Origin: an uncultured Ruminococcus sp.
GTDB lineage: Bacteria; Bacillota; Clostridia; Oscillospirales; Ruminococcaceae
NCBI GenBank assembly: GCA_900556055.1
Contig: USNJ01000127.1
Span: 1 to 5,888 of the forward strand
Reading direction: 5' to 3'
DNA: 5,888 bases
Part shown: positions 1 to 5,888 of the stretch, in pieces
Layout: each line of letters starts with the position of its first letter
Position numbering within the stretch: the first letter of the stretch is position 1
Made by a program: the position numbers and the translations under genes
The notes under the pieces: generated by a model
Told to the model about the DNA's origin: nothing
The model's input: only the letters and a program-made list of their open reading frames with translations
Databases searched by the model: none

Positions 1-38
1 GGGCTCGGTGCAAATCTGGTTCTTACTTTTTTCTCCAT
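1..38 (-). CDS. gltX: Glutamyl-tRNA synthetase, N-terminal fragment (runs off the left edge)
   Basis: An ATG at 38-36 opens a frame reading MEKKVRTRFAPS, with the next codon (CC-) consistent with Pro before the window ends. RTRFAPSP is the start of the class I GluRS catalytic domain, the strand and loop just before the HIGH motif. Glutaminyl enzymes usually read TRFPPEP here and GluQ-RS lacks this exact N-terminus, so GluRS is the best call. The enzyme attaches glutamate to tRNA-Glu in the cytoplasm, and in many Bacillota also to tRNA-Gln for later amidation. A ribosome binding site AAAGGA (minus strand, 53-48) sits 9 nt before the ATG and touches the ribF stop codon, which suggests cotranscription with ribF. 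Only 12 codons plus two bases are visible, so the HIGH and KMSKS motifs and gene integrity cannot be judged. Family assignment rests on this short but distinctive motif. Confidence 0.82.
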   Translation of the reverse strand, partial: MEKKVRTRFAPS

Positions 39-47
39 TTTTATCTG

Positions 48-53
48 TCCTTT
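48..53 (-). promoter_or_regulatory. Ribosome binding site of gltX
   Basis: AAAGGA on the minus strand lies 9 nt upstream of the gltX ATG. Its first base is the last base of the ribF TGA stop codon (55-53), so ribosomes ending ribF sit on this site. It supports the 38-36 start and suggests translational coupling between the two genes. Confidence 0.65.
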
Positions 54-946
54 CAGATTTTTTTCATAGTTCTTGAATGCTCCGTATCCTTTGCTATCTG
101 CGAAAACAGCTCGGACACATCGGCAAATTTTTTTTCGGGACGCAGGAATTCAAACAGCGATACCTTCAGCACCCTGCCGTAAAGATCTCCCGAATAATCT
201 ATTATGTGCGTTTCTGCAAGCAGTGCCGAATGCTTCTCAACAGTCGGCTTCACACCGATGTTCGTTACCGAACGGAAGACAGTTCCGTCTATCTCCGTTT
301 CCGACGCATATACGCCGTGCTTCGGAACAGCCATTCCATCGGGGATAAGCTGGTTTATAGTCGGAAAATCCATAGTCCGTCCCAGCTGATGACCGCTGAT
401 GACCGTTTCCTTAATATAGTAATCATACCCGAGAAGCGTGTTTGCTTCATGAATATTTCCATCAGCAATAAGCTTTCGTATCTCCGATGAAGAAATGCGT
501 ACTCCGCCGTATTTTTCATCGGGAACGACATCGAGTGATATTGAATATTTATCGCAAAGCTCCCTGAGAACGGCGCAGTTTCCCTCCGCTCCGCGTCCGA
601 AACGAAAATCGCTTCCGCATACGACAGCAGCGCAGTTCATGCGTTCCACAAGTATTTTCTTCACGAAATCCTCAGCAGAAAGACCTTTAAGCTCATCAAA
701 CGGCGGCGAATAGATAAGCTCTACCCCCATCGAACGGATAAGCTCAAGCTTCTGACTGTCGGTAACGATCCTGTTCGCAGAACCGTCCTTTGATGAAACA
801 GTCGAAGTTTCAAATGTAAATACCGCAGGCGACACGGACAGCTTTTCCGCCAGCCGCACCGCTTCTCCGATAACGGCACGGTGTCCCCTGTGAACGCCGT
901 CGAAAAGTCCCATAGCAGCGGCAGTTCTGTCGGTAAAAATGCTCAC
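53..946 (-). CDS. ribF: Bifunctional riboflavin kinase / FAD synthetase
   Basis: This enzyme phosphorylates riboflavin to FMN and adenylates FMN to FAD in the cytoplasm. Numbered from the preferred GTG start (297 aa, a usual length for the family), the N-terminal adenylyltransferase domain shows GLFDGVHRGH (13-22, the HxGH nucleotide-binding motif), GSDFRFG (111-117) and ISSSEIR (151-157). The C-terminal kinase domain shows GHQLGRTMDFPT (185-196, with the PTxN region), HGVYA, NIGVKPT, the ETHIIDY segment whose Glu (about 245) is the expected catalytic base, and FLRPEKKF (267-274). Both halves look intact. The start is a choice: the frame also has a TTG at 961-959, but nothing like a ribosome binding site precedes it, whereas GAGG lies 7 nt before the GTG at 946-944. 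The resulting short N-terminus before the nucleotide-binding motif is plausible. It begins 20 nt after the truB stop and is followed 14 nt later by gltX. No FMN riboswitch is visible, so expression probably follows the operon. Confidence 0.95.
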   Translation of the reverse strand: MSIFTDRTAAAMGLFDGVHRGHRAVIGEAVRLAEKLSVSPAVFTFETSTVSSKDGSANRIVTDSQKLELIRSMGVELIYSPPFDELKGLSAEDFVKKILVERMNCAAVVCGSDFRFGRGAEGNCAVLRELCDKYSISLDVVPDEKYGGVRISSSEIRKLIADGNIHEANTLLGYDYYIKETVISGHQLGRTMDFPTINQLIPDGMAVPKHGVYASETEIDGTVFRSVTNIGVKPTVEKHSALLAETHIIDYSGDLYGRVLKVSLFEFLRPEKKFADVSELFSQIAKDTEHSRTMKKI

Positions 947-953
947 GAAAAGA

Positions 954-957
954 CCTC
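954..957 (-). promoter_or_regulatory. Ribosome binding site that decides the ribF start
   Basis: The minus strand reads GAGG here, with 7 nt to the GTG at 946-944. The site lies inside the codons that would follow the alternative TTG start at 961-959, and no comparable purine stretch precedes that TTG. This favours the five-codon shorter RibF. Confidence 0.65.
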
Positions 958-966
958 GCAATCGTA

Positions 967-1857
967 TCAGAAATTTTTAAGCACACGCAGCAGACCTTCC
1001 GTAACAACGCCGATCCCGAGGAATTCTCCGCCGCAGCTGTAAACCGCAGCCTGTTCGCCCTCAGATGCGGGACAGGAAAGCCTTGAAGCATCCATTCTTA
1101 CGCCGTTTCTGTACATTTCAGTCTGGCGTTCGTTCAGCGTTATCTTCGGCAGATAGCTGAAAACTTTTTCTATCGGTATAACAAAATCGGAAAATCCCCT
1201 GCCTGTTTTCACAGCATTTTCGATCTCCTCGAAGCTGTGGCAGTCATCAAGGGTAAAACCGCAGGCAGCCGTCCTGACAAGAGATGTCATGATCGCACCG
1301 CATCTCAGCTCAGCGCCTATGTCGTTTATAAGCGTTCTTATATATGTTCCCTTTGAGCAGGATATTTCGAGATATCCCTCTCCGCTTTCTTCATCAAACG
1401 AAATTATATCAAGCGAATAAACGGTTATGGGACGCGGCTTGCGCTCGACCTCTATCCCCCGCCTTGCAAGCTCATAGAGCCGCTGACCGTTTACGGAAAC
1501 AGCCGAGTACATAGGCGGCACCTGCATGATATTCCCTCTGAACACAGGAAGAACGCTTTCAAGCTTTTCCCTGTCAACATCGGAGTGGTCGGATTCCGCA
1601 AGCACTCTGCCAGTCGAATCCTGTGTATCCGTTACCTGTCCGAGACGAAATCCCGCACGGTATATCTTGTCATGATCGGGCAGCATATCGCACGCCTTTG
1701 TAGCGTTTCCGATAAACACGGGAAGAACACCCTCCGCCATCGGATCAAGAGTTCCTGCGTGTCCTATACGCCGCATTTTCAGTATTCCTCTGAGTTTCGC
1801 AACAACGTCGAAGGACGTAAAGCCCTGCGGCTTGTTAATGCAGATTATACCAGCCAT
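967..1857 (-). CDS. truB: tRNA pseudouridine(55) synthase TruB
   Basis: TruB isomerises U55 to pseudouridine in the T-loop of most tRNAs and also acts as a tRNA-folding chaperone. The 296-residue length is typical. Visible motifs are INKPQGFTSFDVV (7-19), GHAGTLDP (32-39) with the catalytic Asp38, KIYRAGFRLG (64-73) with the active-site Tyr66, VPPMYSAV (113-120), and CSKGTYIRTL (167-176), where Arg174 corresponds to the conserved active-site arginine. Residues from about 240 to 296 form the C-terminal PUA-like RNA-binding segment. The residue after YSAV is Ser121 where many homologues have Lys; the rest of the active site is intact. The ATG at 1857-1855 lies inside the nrnA 3' end, giving a 13-nt overlap. 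The only good purine motif upstream (AGGAG, 1878-1874) is 16 nt away, so translation is probably coupled to nrnA termination. Neighbours rbfA, infB and ribF are the usual partners of truB. Confidence 0.97.
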   Translation of the reverse strand: MAGIICINKPQGFTSFDVVAKLRGILKMRRIGHAGTLDPMAEGVLPVFIGNATKACDMLPDHDKIYRAGFRLGQVTDTQDSTGRVLAESDHSDVDREKLESVLPVFRGNIMQVPPMYSAVSVNGQRLYELARRGIEVERKPRPITVYSLDIISFDEESGEGYLEISCSKGTYIRTLINDIGAELRCGAIMTSLVRTAACGFTLDDCHSFEEIENAVKTGRGFSDFVIPIEKVFSYLPKITLNERQTEMYRNGVRMDASRLSCPASEGEQAAVYSCGGEFLGIGVVTEGLLRVLKNF

Positions 1858-2816
1858 AAATCATATCCGAGCGCTCCTGCAACAACCGTCAGAATACGTC
1901 GTTTAACCTCCTCAAGTGTTCCCGTCAGCTGACAGCCCGCAGCCTTGACATGACCTCCGCCGCCCAGCTGCTTGCACAGCTCGGAAACATCGACAGTCGT
2001 TGCGGAACGCATGGAGATCTTATAGACATTCTCCGCCTTCTGCTTGATCGTAACGCCGACCTCAACATTTTCAAGCTCAATTGTAAGGGACGCAAGCCCC
2101 TCGAATTCAGCCATCTCAATGCCGAAATCCTCCGTCATTTCATTTGTGATCGTGATCATCGTGCAGCGGTCGTCAAGATAAAATTCCATATTTGACAGGA
2201 CATACTGTTCAATTTTTAATCTGGTCTTGCTCTTTACATCAAACATTTTTCTGTTGATGATAGCATAAGGGATCGAATATCTGGACATAAGCTCCGATGC
2301 GATAACATGGCACCTCGGAGTTGTGTTCTCATATTTGAAGCAGCCGGTATCGGTCGCGATGCCCGTGTAAAGGCACGCAGCAATGTACGTGTCAAGCTCA
2401 ACGCCCATCTTGTCGAATATCTCGTAAATGACCTCGCACGCCGCCGATGCATTTGGATTTACAAGCGTCATCTCGGCATAGAAGGTGTTCGAGATATGAT
2501 GGTCGATGCAGAGATTTACGAAATCCGCATAATGGTTAAGCCCTCTTCCGAGCAGCTTGCTGTCAGCAACATCGACTGCGACTATCGTTTCGGGCATGAA
2601 CTTCATCGGCTGATATCCCTCATACATAAGATCATATCTGTGCGGGAATTCGTCGCTGCACAGAACATTCGCCTTTTTTCCCAGTTTTCTCAGCACGGCA
2701 CAGAGCGCAAATGCCGAACCCAGCGTATCGCCGTCAGGGCTCTGATGGGTAAGAATATGATAATTATCATGGGAATACAGGTATTTTATCGCTTCATCAT
2801 AATCAATATTTTTCAA
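1845..2816 (-). CDS. nrnA: DHH/DHHA1 phosphoesterase, NrnA-type oligoribonuclease / pAp phosphatase
   Basis: The 323-residue protein has the full DHH-family signature: HQSPDGDTLGS (24-34, metal ligands Asp28 and Asp30), VDVADS (81-86), CIDHHISN (103-110, the DHH triad) and TDTGCFKY (155-162, Asp156). A C-terminal DHHA1 domain follows (about 238-315), with KISMRS and the GGGGH substrate loop (285-289). Known members use Mn2+ to degrade 2-5 nt RNAs from the 3' or 5' end, and many also hydrolyse pAp or the c-di-AMP product pApA; the sequence does not show which activity dominates. The start is TTG at 2816-2814: the next in-frame ATG (codon 64) lies beyond motif I, and no ATG or GTG occurs in frame upstream after the rbfA stop. 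The leader is unusual, with a hairpin and a seven-G run. In many Clostridia and in Mycobacterium this gene also follows rbfA. It overlaps truB by 13 nt. Confidence 0.9.
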   Translation of the reverse strand: MKNIDYDEAIKYLYSHDNYHILTHQSPDGDTLGSAFALCAVLRKLGKKANVLCSDEFPHRYDLMYEGYQPMKFMPETIVAVDVADSKLLGRGLNHYADFVNLCIDHHISNTFYAEMTLVNPNASAACEVIYEIFDKMGVELDTYIAACLYTGIATDTGCFKYENTTPRCHVIASELMSRYSIPYAIINRKMFDVKSKTRLKIEQYVLSNMEFYLDDRCTMITITNEMTEDFGIEMAEFEGLASLTIELENVEVGVTIKQKAENVYKISMRSATTVDVSELCKQLGGGGHVKAAGCQLTGTLEEVKRRILTVVAGALGYDLWLV

Positions 2817-2821
2817 AGGAT

Positions 2822-2828
2822 CCCCCCC
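2822..2828 (-). promoter_or_regulatory. G7 tract acting as the nrnA ribosome binding site
   Basis: The minus strand reads AAGGGGGGGA, with seven consecutive G at 2828-2822, followed by TCCT and the TTG start at 2816. No other purine-rich motif lies at a suitable distance, so AAGG and the G run are the likely anti-16S pairing site. A homopolymer in this role is unusual and its length may vary. Its function as a binding site is inferred. Confidence 0.55.
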
Positions 2829-2834
2829 TTGCGG

Positions 2835-2863
2835 CCGCAGCGCCGATCGTCCGTGCGCTGCGG
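2835..2863 (-). repeat. Strong GC-rich inverted repeat (hairpin) in the nrnA leader
   Basis: Arms 2855-2863 and 2835-2843 are perfect 9-bp inverted copies (CCGCAGCGC / GCGCTGCGG). In the minus-strand RNA the stem can extend by two more pairs past a single bulged A (2854), leaving a six-nt loop (GACGAU, 2851-2846). No U run follows, so it does not look like a rho-independent terminator. It ends 6 nt before the G7 tract. Possible roles are an mRNA processing or stability element, a translation modulator of nrnA, or a dispersed palindromic repeat. Confidence 0.7.
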
Positions 2864-2881
2864 AAATTGCAGATGAACGTA

Positions 2882-3244
2882 TTATTTCTCAGATGATCCG
2901 CCGAGTGCGTCGCTTATCATCTTCGAGATCTCAGCGGAATGTTCGATAGAATTATCCGCAATAAATCTGAGTTCAGGGCACTTTCTGATGTGCAGACGGT
3001 TGCCTATCTCCCTGCGGATAAAGCCAGATGCACTTTCCAGTCCCTTAACAGCGGTCTTTGCGCTGTCCATTCCCTCCAGCGAGGAAACATATACCTTGCA
3101 GTGTGAATTATCGCCCGAAAGCTCAGTCCTCACGATGGAGATAAGTCCCGAACTTACTCTCGGGTCCTTTATCTCCTCGCGTATCATAGCGGATATTTCA
3201 CGCTTTATATCTTCGGATAATCTGCCGTTTTTGAAATTAGCCAT
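2882..3244 (-). CDS. rbfA: Ribosome-binding factor A
   Basis: RbfA binds the immature 30S subunit near helix 1 of 16S rRNA and is needed for late maturation and cold growth. The 120-residue protein is a single KH type II domain of normal length. Family hallmarks are the N-terminal helix ending in EIKDPRV (24-30), SIVRTELS (36-43), CKVYVS (49-54), the kinked SASGFIRREIG helix (71-81) and RKCPELRF (87-94). The ATG at 3244-3242 is fixed by a perfect AAGGAGG (3257-3251) 6 nt upstream, the strongest ribosome binding site in the window, so it is probably well translated. It follows the infB stop by 35 nt, and the infB-rbfA pair is one of the most conserved bacterial gene neighbourhoods. A 65-nt gap with a hairpin separates it from nrnA. 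Confidence 0.97.
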   Translation of the reverse strand: MANFKNGRLSEDIKREISAMIREEIKDPRVSSGLISIVRTELSGDNSHCKVYVSSLEGMDSAKTAVKGLESASGFIRREIGNRLHIRKCPELRFIADNSIEHSAEISKMISDALGGSSEK

Positions 3245-3279
3245 AGACAGCCTCCTTATAATGACTGCGGATCAGACCG

Positions 3280-5856
3280 TCAGTCTCTGTATTCCTCCAT
3301 AACGAATGCCTCGAAAATGTCGCCTTCCTTGATATCGTTGAACTTTTCAAGCGTGATGCCGCATTCAAAGTTAGCTGCAACCTCCTTGGCATCGTCCTTG
3401 AAACGCTTCAGGCTGGACATTTTATCCTCAGCGATAACAATACCGTCACGCACAACACGGATCTCCGCATTTCTTGTGACCTTTCCGCTGAGAACATAAG
3501 CGCCCGCAACATTTCCGACATTGGATATCTTGTAAACCTGGCGCACCTCGCAGCGTCCGAGAAGATTTTCTCTGTACTTAGGTGCGAGCATGCCCTTCAT
3601 AGCTGTGCCGATCTCTTCGATAGCATCGTAAATGATCCTGTAAAGTCTGATCTCAACGCCGTCCTTTTCGGCAGAATCGGCAGCAACGGGATCAGGTCTT
3701 ACGTTAAATCCGACGATGATAGCGTTGGACGCATTGGCAAGCATAACATCGCCCTCGGATACAGCACCGACTGCACCGTGGATGACCTTTACTCTTACTT
3801 CATCGTTCGAGAGCTTTTCAAGCGACTGCTTTACAGCTTCTACGGAACCCTGAACGTCCGCCTTTACAATGATAGGCAGCTCCTTGATCTCGCCCTGTTC
3901 GATCTGAGAGAACAGATTGTCGAGAGTTACCTTCTGATACTGGCTGAACTGCTCCTGCTTTGCTTCGTGCTTTCTCTGCTCGACCAGCTCTCTTGCAAGA
4001 CGCTCATCTTCAACAGCATTGAATGTGTCGCCTGCTGCGGGAACTTCAGCAAGTCCCGTGATCTCAACAGGATAGGAAGGACCTGCTGTCTTAACGGTCT
4101 GTCCCTTGTCGTTTGTCATGACTCTTACACGTCCTACGGCTGTTCCTGCGATGATTATATCGCCTGTTTTAAGTGTACCGTTCTGAACGAGAAGTGTTGC
4201 GACAGGACCTCTTCCCTTGTCAAGTCTTGCCTCGATGACAGTACCCTTTGCAAGTCTGTTCGGGTTAGCCTTAAGCTCCTGAACCTCTGCAACGAGAAGT
4301 ACGTTTTCAAGCAGCTCTTCGATGCCCTCGCCGGTCTTAGCGGAAACGGGAACGCAGATAACATCGCCGCCCCATTCCTCGATAACGAGTCCGTGTTCGG
4401 TAAGCTCCTGCTTAACCCTGTCGGGATTTGCGCCTTCCTTGTCTATCTTATTGATAGCAACGATGATCTGAACATTTGCTGCCTTTGCGTGGTTGATAGC
4501 CTCAACCGTCTGCGGCATGATACCATCGTCTGCGGCAACAACGAGGATCGCGATATCCGTTACGGAAGCACCTCTTGCTCTCATTGCCGTGAATGCCTCA
4601 TGTCCCGGAGTATCGAGGAATGTGATCTCCTTGCCCTTGCAGTTTACTCTGTAAGCACCGATGTGCTGAGTGATACCGCCTGCCTCGGATGCAGTAACAT
4701 TCGCATGACGGATCTTATCGAGCAGAGATGTCTTACCATGGTCAACGTGTCCCATAACAACGACAACAGGAGCTCTTTCAACGCCTGCGCCGTCATCATC
4801 GGAATCATCGATAAGACGCTCCTCGATAGTAACGATAACTTCCTTCTCAACCTTTGCGCCAAGCTCTTCGGCAACGAGAGATGCTGTATCAAAGTCGATC
4901 GTCTGATTTATAGTGCACATCTCACCGAGCTTCATCAGCTGCTTGATAACTTCTGTTGCAGTTACCTTCAGACGGGAAGCAAGCTCGGAAACAACGATCT
5001 CATCGGGGATAAGAACTTTGAGCTGCTGCTTTCTTGCACGCTCAAGTTCAAGACGCTTGAGCTTCTCAGCCTCAGTTTCACGCTTGTTGGAATACTGCTG
5101 CTTGTTTCTCTGAGCAGATTTCTGTGTGATCTTCTGCTTCTTGGAATAGTTATCCTTGTTTCTTCCGCCGCCTGACTGAGTAGTAGCGATGTTGTCATAC
5201 TTTTCGTTATACTTGTCAAGTTCAACATAGCTTCCTCTTGTATCGACGGTTCTTGTTACCTGAACGGGAGCCGATGATGCAGCAGCATTGATATTAAGCT
5301 TCTGCTTCTGGGGCTGCTGTTCCTTCTTCTCAGGCTGCTTGTTCTTGTCGTGAACAGGCTGCTTGTTCTTCTGCTCCTGAGATTTGTTGATCTGCTGATT
5401 GAACTTCTGCACCTGTGACTGCTGAGCAGACTTCTGTTCGGCTGCCTTATTATTCTGTACAGGATTTTTTCTGTTATCCTGAGTCTGGGGCTTATCCTGG
5501 GGCTTCTGCTCCTTAGCGGCAGGCTTCTGCTGTGCAGGCTGCTGAGCAGGCTTATTGTCAGCGGGCTTGCTGTCCCTGCGGACGTTATCCTTCTTGGGAG
5601 CAGGCTTCTTATCTGCCTTCTTAGGCTCAGGCTTTTTCTCCTGCTTCGGCTGATTTCTGGAATCAAAATAGGAGTTGAAATCCTTCACCTGATTTTTCTG
5701 TGAATAGTATTCGAGAACGAATGTCATTTCCTCTGTTGTCATAACAGCAGTAGGCTTCTTAACGACCTTCATTTCCTTTTCGATCAGATCGATCAGTTCC
5801 TGATTTGAAACGCCAAGATCCTTAGCTGCTTCATTTAACTTAGTCTTTGTATTCAT
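3280..5856 (-). CDS. infB: Translation initiation factor IF-2
   Basis: IF2 is the GTPase that brings fMet-tRNA to the 30S subunit and promotes 50S joining. The 858-residue protein is complete. In order: a first IF2_N fold (about 1-55), a long Lys/Gln/Pro-rich linker predicted to be disordered (about 58-280), a second IF2_N fold (about 280-340), the G domain (about 362-530) with GHVDHGKTS (369-377), [10 protein letters not shown] (393-402), DTPGHEAF (415-422), NKID (469-472) and SAKTGEG (505-511), the beta-barrel domain II (about 531-628), domain III (about 640-740), and the fMet-binding C2 domain (about 745-852) with the conserved ECGI (831-834). All GTPase motifs are intact. The ATG at 5856-5854 fits the family N-terminus and has GGAGGG (5873-5868) 11 nt upstream; the frame stays open to the window edge but holds no ATG, GTG or TTG there. 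Codons TTA, CTA and TCA are absent over about 460 codons (5175 to 3778), as expected for a highly expressed gene. Confidence 0.99.
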   Translation of the reverse strand: MNTKTKLNEAAKDLGVSNQELIDLIEKEMKVVKKPTAVMTTEEMTFVLEYYSQKNQVKDFNSYFDSRNQPKQEKKPEPKKADKKPAPKKDNVRRDSKPADNKPAQQPAQQKPAAKEQKPQDKPQTQDNRKNPVQNNKAAEQKSAQQSQVQKFNQQINKSQEQKNKQPVHDKNKQPEKKEQQPQKQKLNINAAASSAPVQVTRTVDTRGSYVELDKYNEKYDNIATTQSGGGRNKDNYSKKQKITQKSAQRNKQQYSNKRETEAEKLKRLELERARKQQLKVLIPDEIVVSELASRLKVTATEVIKQLMKLGEMCTINQTIDFDTASLVAEELGAKVEKEVIVTIEERLIDDSDDDGAGVERAPVVVVMGHVDHGKTSLLDKIRHANVTASEAGGITQHIGAYRVNCKGKEITFLDTPGHEAFTAMRARGASVTDIAILVVAADDGIMPQTVEAINHAKAANVQIIVAINKIDKEGANPDRVKQELTEHGLVIEEWGGDVICVPVSAKTGEGIEELLENVLLVAEVQELKANPNRLAKGTVIEARLDKGRGPVATLLVQNGTLKTGDIIIAGTAVGRVRVMTNDKGQTVKTAGPSYPVEITGLAEVPAAGDTFNAVEDERLARELVEQRKHEAKQEQFSQYQKVTLDNLFSQIEQGEIKELPIIVKADVQGSVEAVKQSLEKLSNDEVRVKVIHGAVGAVSEGDVMLANASNAIIVGFNVRPDPVAADSAEKDGVEIRLYRIIYDAIEEIGTAMKGMLAPKYRENLLGRCEVRQVYKISNVGNVAGAYVLSGKVTRNAEIRVVRDGIVIAEDKMSSLKRFKDDAKEVAANFECGITLEKFNDIKEGDIFEAFVMEEYRD
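5331..5370 (-). repeat. 16-bp direct repeat in the IF2 linker
   Basis: The 16-bp sequence CAGGCTGCTTGTTCTT (plus strand) occurs at 5331-5346 and 5355-5370, a 24-nt period. It encodes two KNKQP copies (residues 163-167 and 171-175) inside the low-complexity linker of infB. An 8-codon in-frame unit suggests local duplication, so linker length may vary between strains. Confidence 0.6.
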
Positions 5857-5867
5857 AGGCTGTATTA

Positions 5868-5873
5868 CCCTCC
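5868..5873 (-). promoter_or_regulatory. Ribosome binding site of infB
   Basis: The minus strand reads GGAGGG, 11 nt before the infB ATG, a slightly long spacing. Stop codons in the two other frames (TAA at 5878-5876 and at 5867-5865) could end the preceding gene, expected to be a ylxQ/L7Ae-like gene by family context, but too little is visible to tell. Confidence 0.65.
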
Positions 5874-5888
5874 ATTTAGCTGTTTGTG

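Noticed and set aside
2818..2838. Vector polylinker contamination (BamHI plus NotI sites)
   Set aside because: Flanking rbfA and nrnA are complete and in the conserved order, and no further polylinker or vector sequence is present.
2835..2863. Rho-independent terminator between rbfA and nrnA
   Set aside because: The stem is strong but no U run follows on either strand: a G7-containing leader follows on the minus strand and TTT is absent in the right place on the plus strand. Transcription probably continues.
2307..2876. A 189-codon plus-strand open frame opposite nrnA and its leader
   Set aside because: It is again in codon register with the real gene and shows no known motif; the DHH motifs are clearly on the minus strand.
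3370..3400. AAGGAGG inside infB as an internal initiation site
   Set aside because: It encodes AKEV near the IF2 C-terminus and no in-frame start lies at suitable spacing. Internal IF2 isoform starts, known in some bacteria, could not be identified from the sequence either.
3778..5175. A 465-codon open frame on the plus strand opposite infB
   Set aside because: It is in exact codon register with infB, so its stops would need sense codons TTA, CTA or TCA, which infB avoids here. The predicted product is Cys/Leu-rich with no recognisable domain. It is a codon-bias shadow.
5256..5666. A 136-codon Ser/Arg-rich minus-strand frame in the linker region
   Set aside because: It is an out-of-frame reading of the repetitive Lys/Gln/Pro codons of infB, with no plausible start or motif.

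Overview
This window is one stretch of a bacterial translation and RNA-metabolism operon read entirely from the minus strand. In transcription order (right to left) it holds infB (initiation factor IF2), rbfA (ribosome-binding factor A), a DHH/DHHA1 phosphoesterase of the NrnA type, truB (tRNA pseudouridine-55 synthase), ribF (bifunctional riboflavin kinase/FAD synthetase), and the first 12 codons of a glutamyl-tRNA synthetase gene (gltX) that runs off the left edge. All the genes point the same way. The gaps are 35, 65, -13 (overlap), about 20 and 14 nt, and no rho-independent terminator is visible anywhere, so a single transcript entering from the right and leaving on the left is the simplest reading.

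The organism is probably a Gram-positive anaerobe of the class Clostridia, perhaps Ruminococcus-like. The reasons are the order infB-rbfA-nrnA-truB-ribF (nrnA inserted between rbfA and truB, which Bacillus subtilis lacks there), strong Shine-Dalgarno sequences (a perfect AAGGAGG before rbfA), moderate G+C, and an IF2 with a long Lys/Gln/Pro-rich N-terminal linker. The genus is an inference; the class is fairly likely.

Region by region: 5857-5888 holds only the infB leader and its ribosome binding site. 3280-5856 is full-length infB. 2882-3244 is rbfA. 2817-2881 is an intergenic stretch that is unusually GC-rich and carries a strong imperfect hairpin, then a run of seven G (mRNA sense) that must act as the ribosome binding site for a TTG-started nrnA (1845-2816). 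truB (967-1857) overlaps the nrnA 3' end by 13 nt. ribF (53-946, preferred GTG start) follows, and its stop codon touches the ribosome binding site of gltX (start at 38).

Functionally the genes fit together. IF2 loads initiator tRNA, RbfA matures the 30S subunit, TruB modifies tRNA position 55, GltX charges tRNA-Glu, NrnA-type enzymes recycle the last nucleotides of RNA decay (and in some species pAp or pApA), and RibF supplies FMN and FAD. I found no mobile element, CRISPR array, phage gene or previously undescribed system. The points most worth a second look are the rbfA-nrnA hairpin/G7/TTG leader, gltX directly after ribF, and the composition of the IF2 linker.
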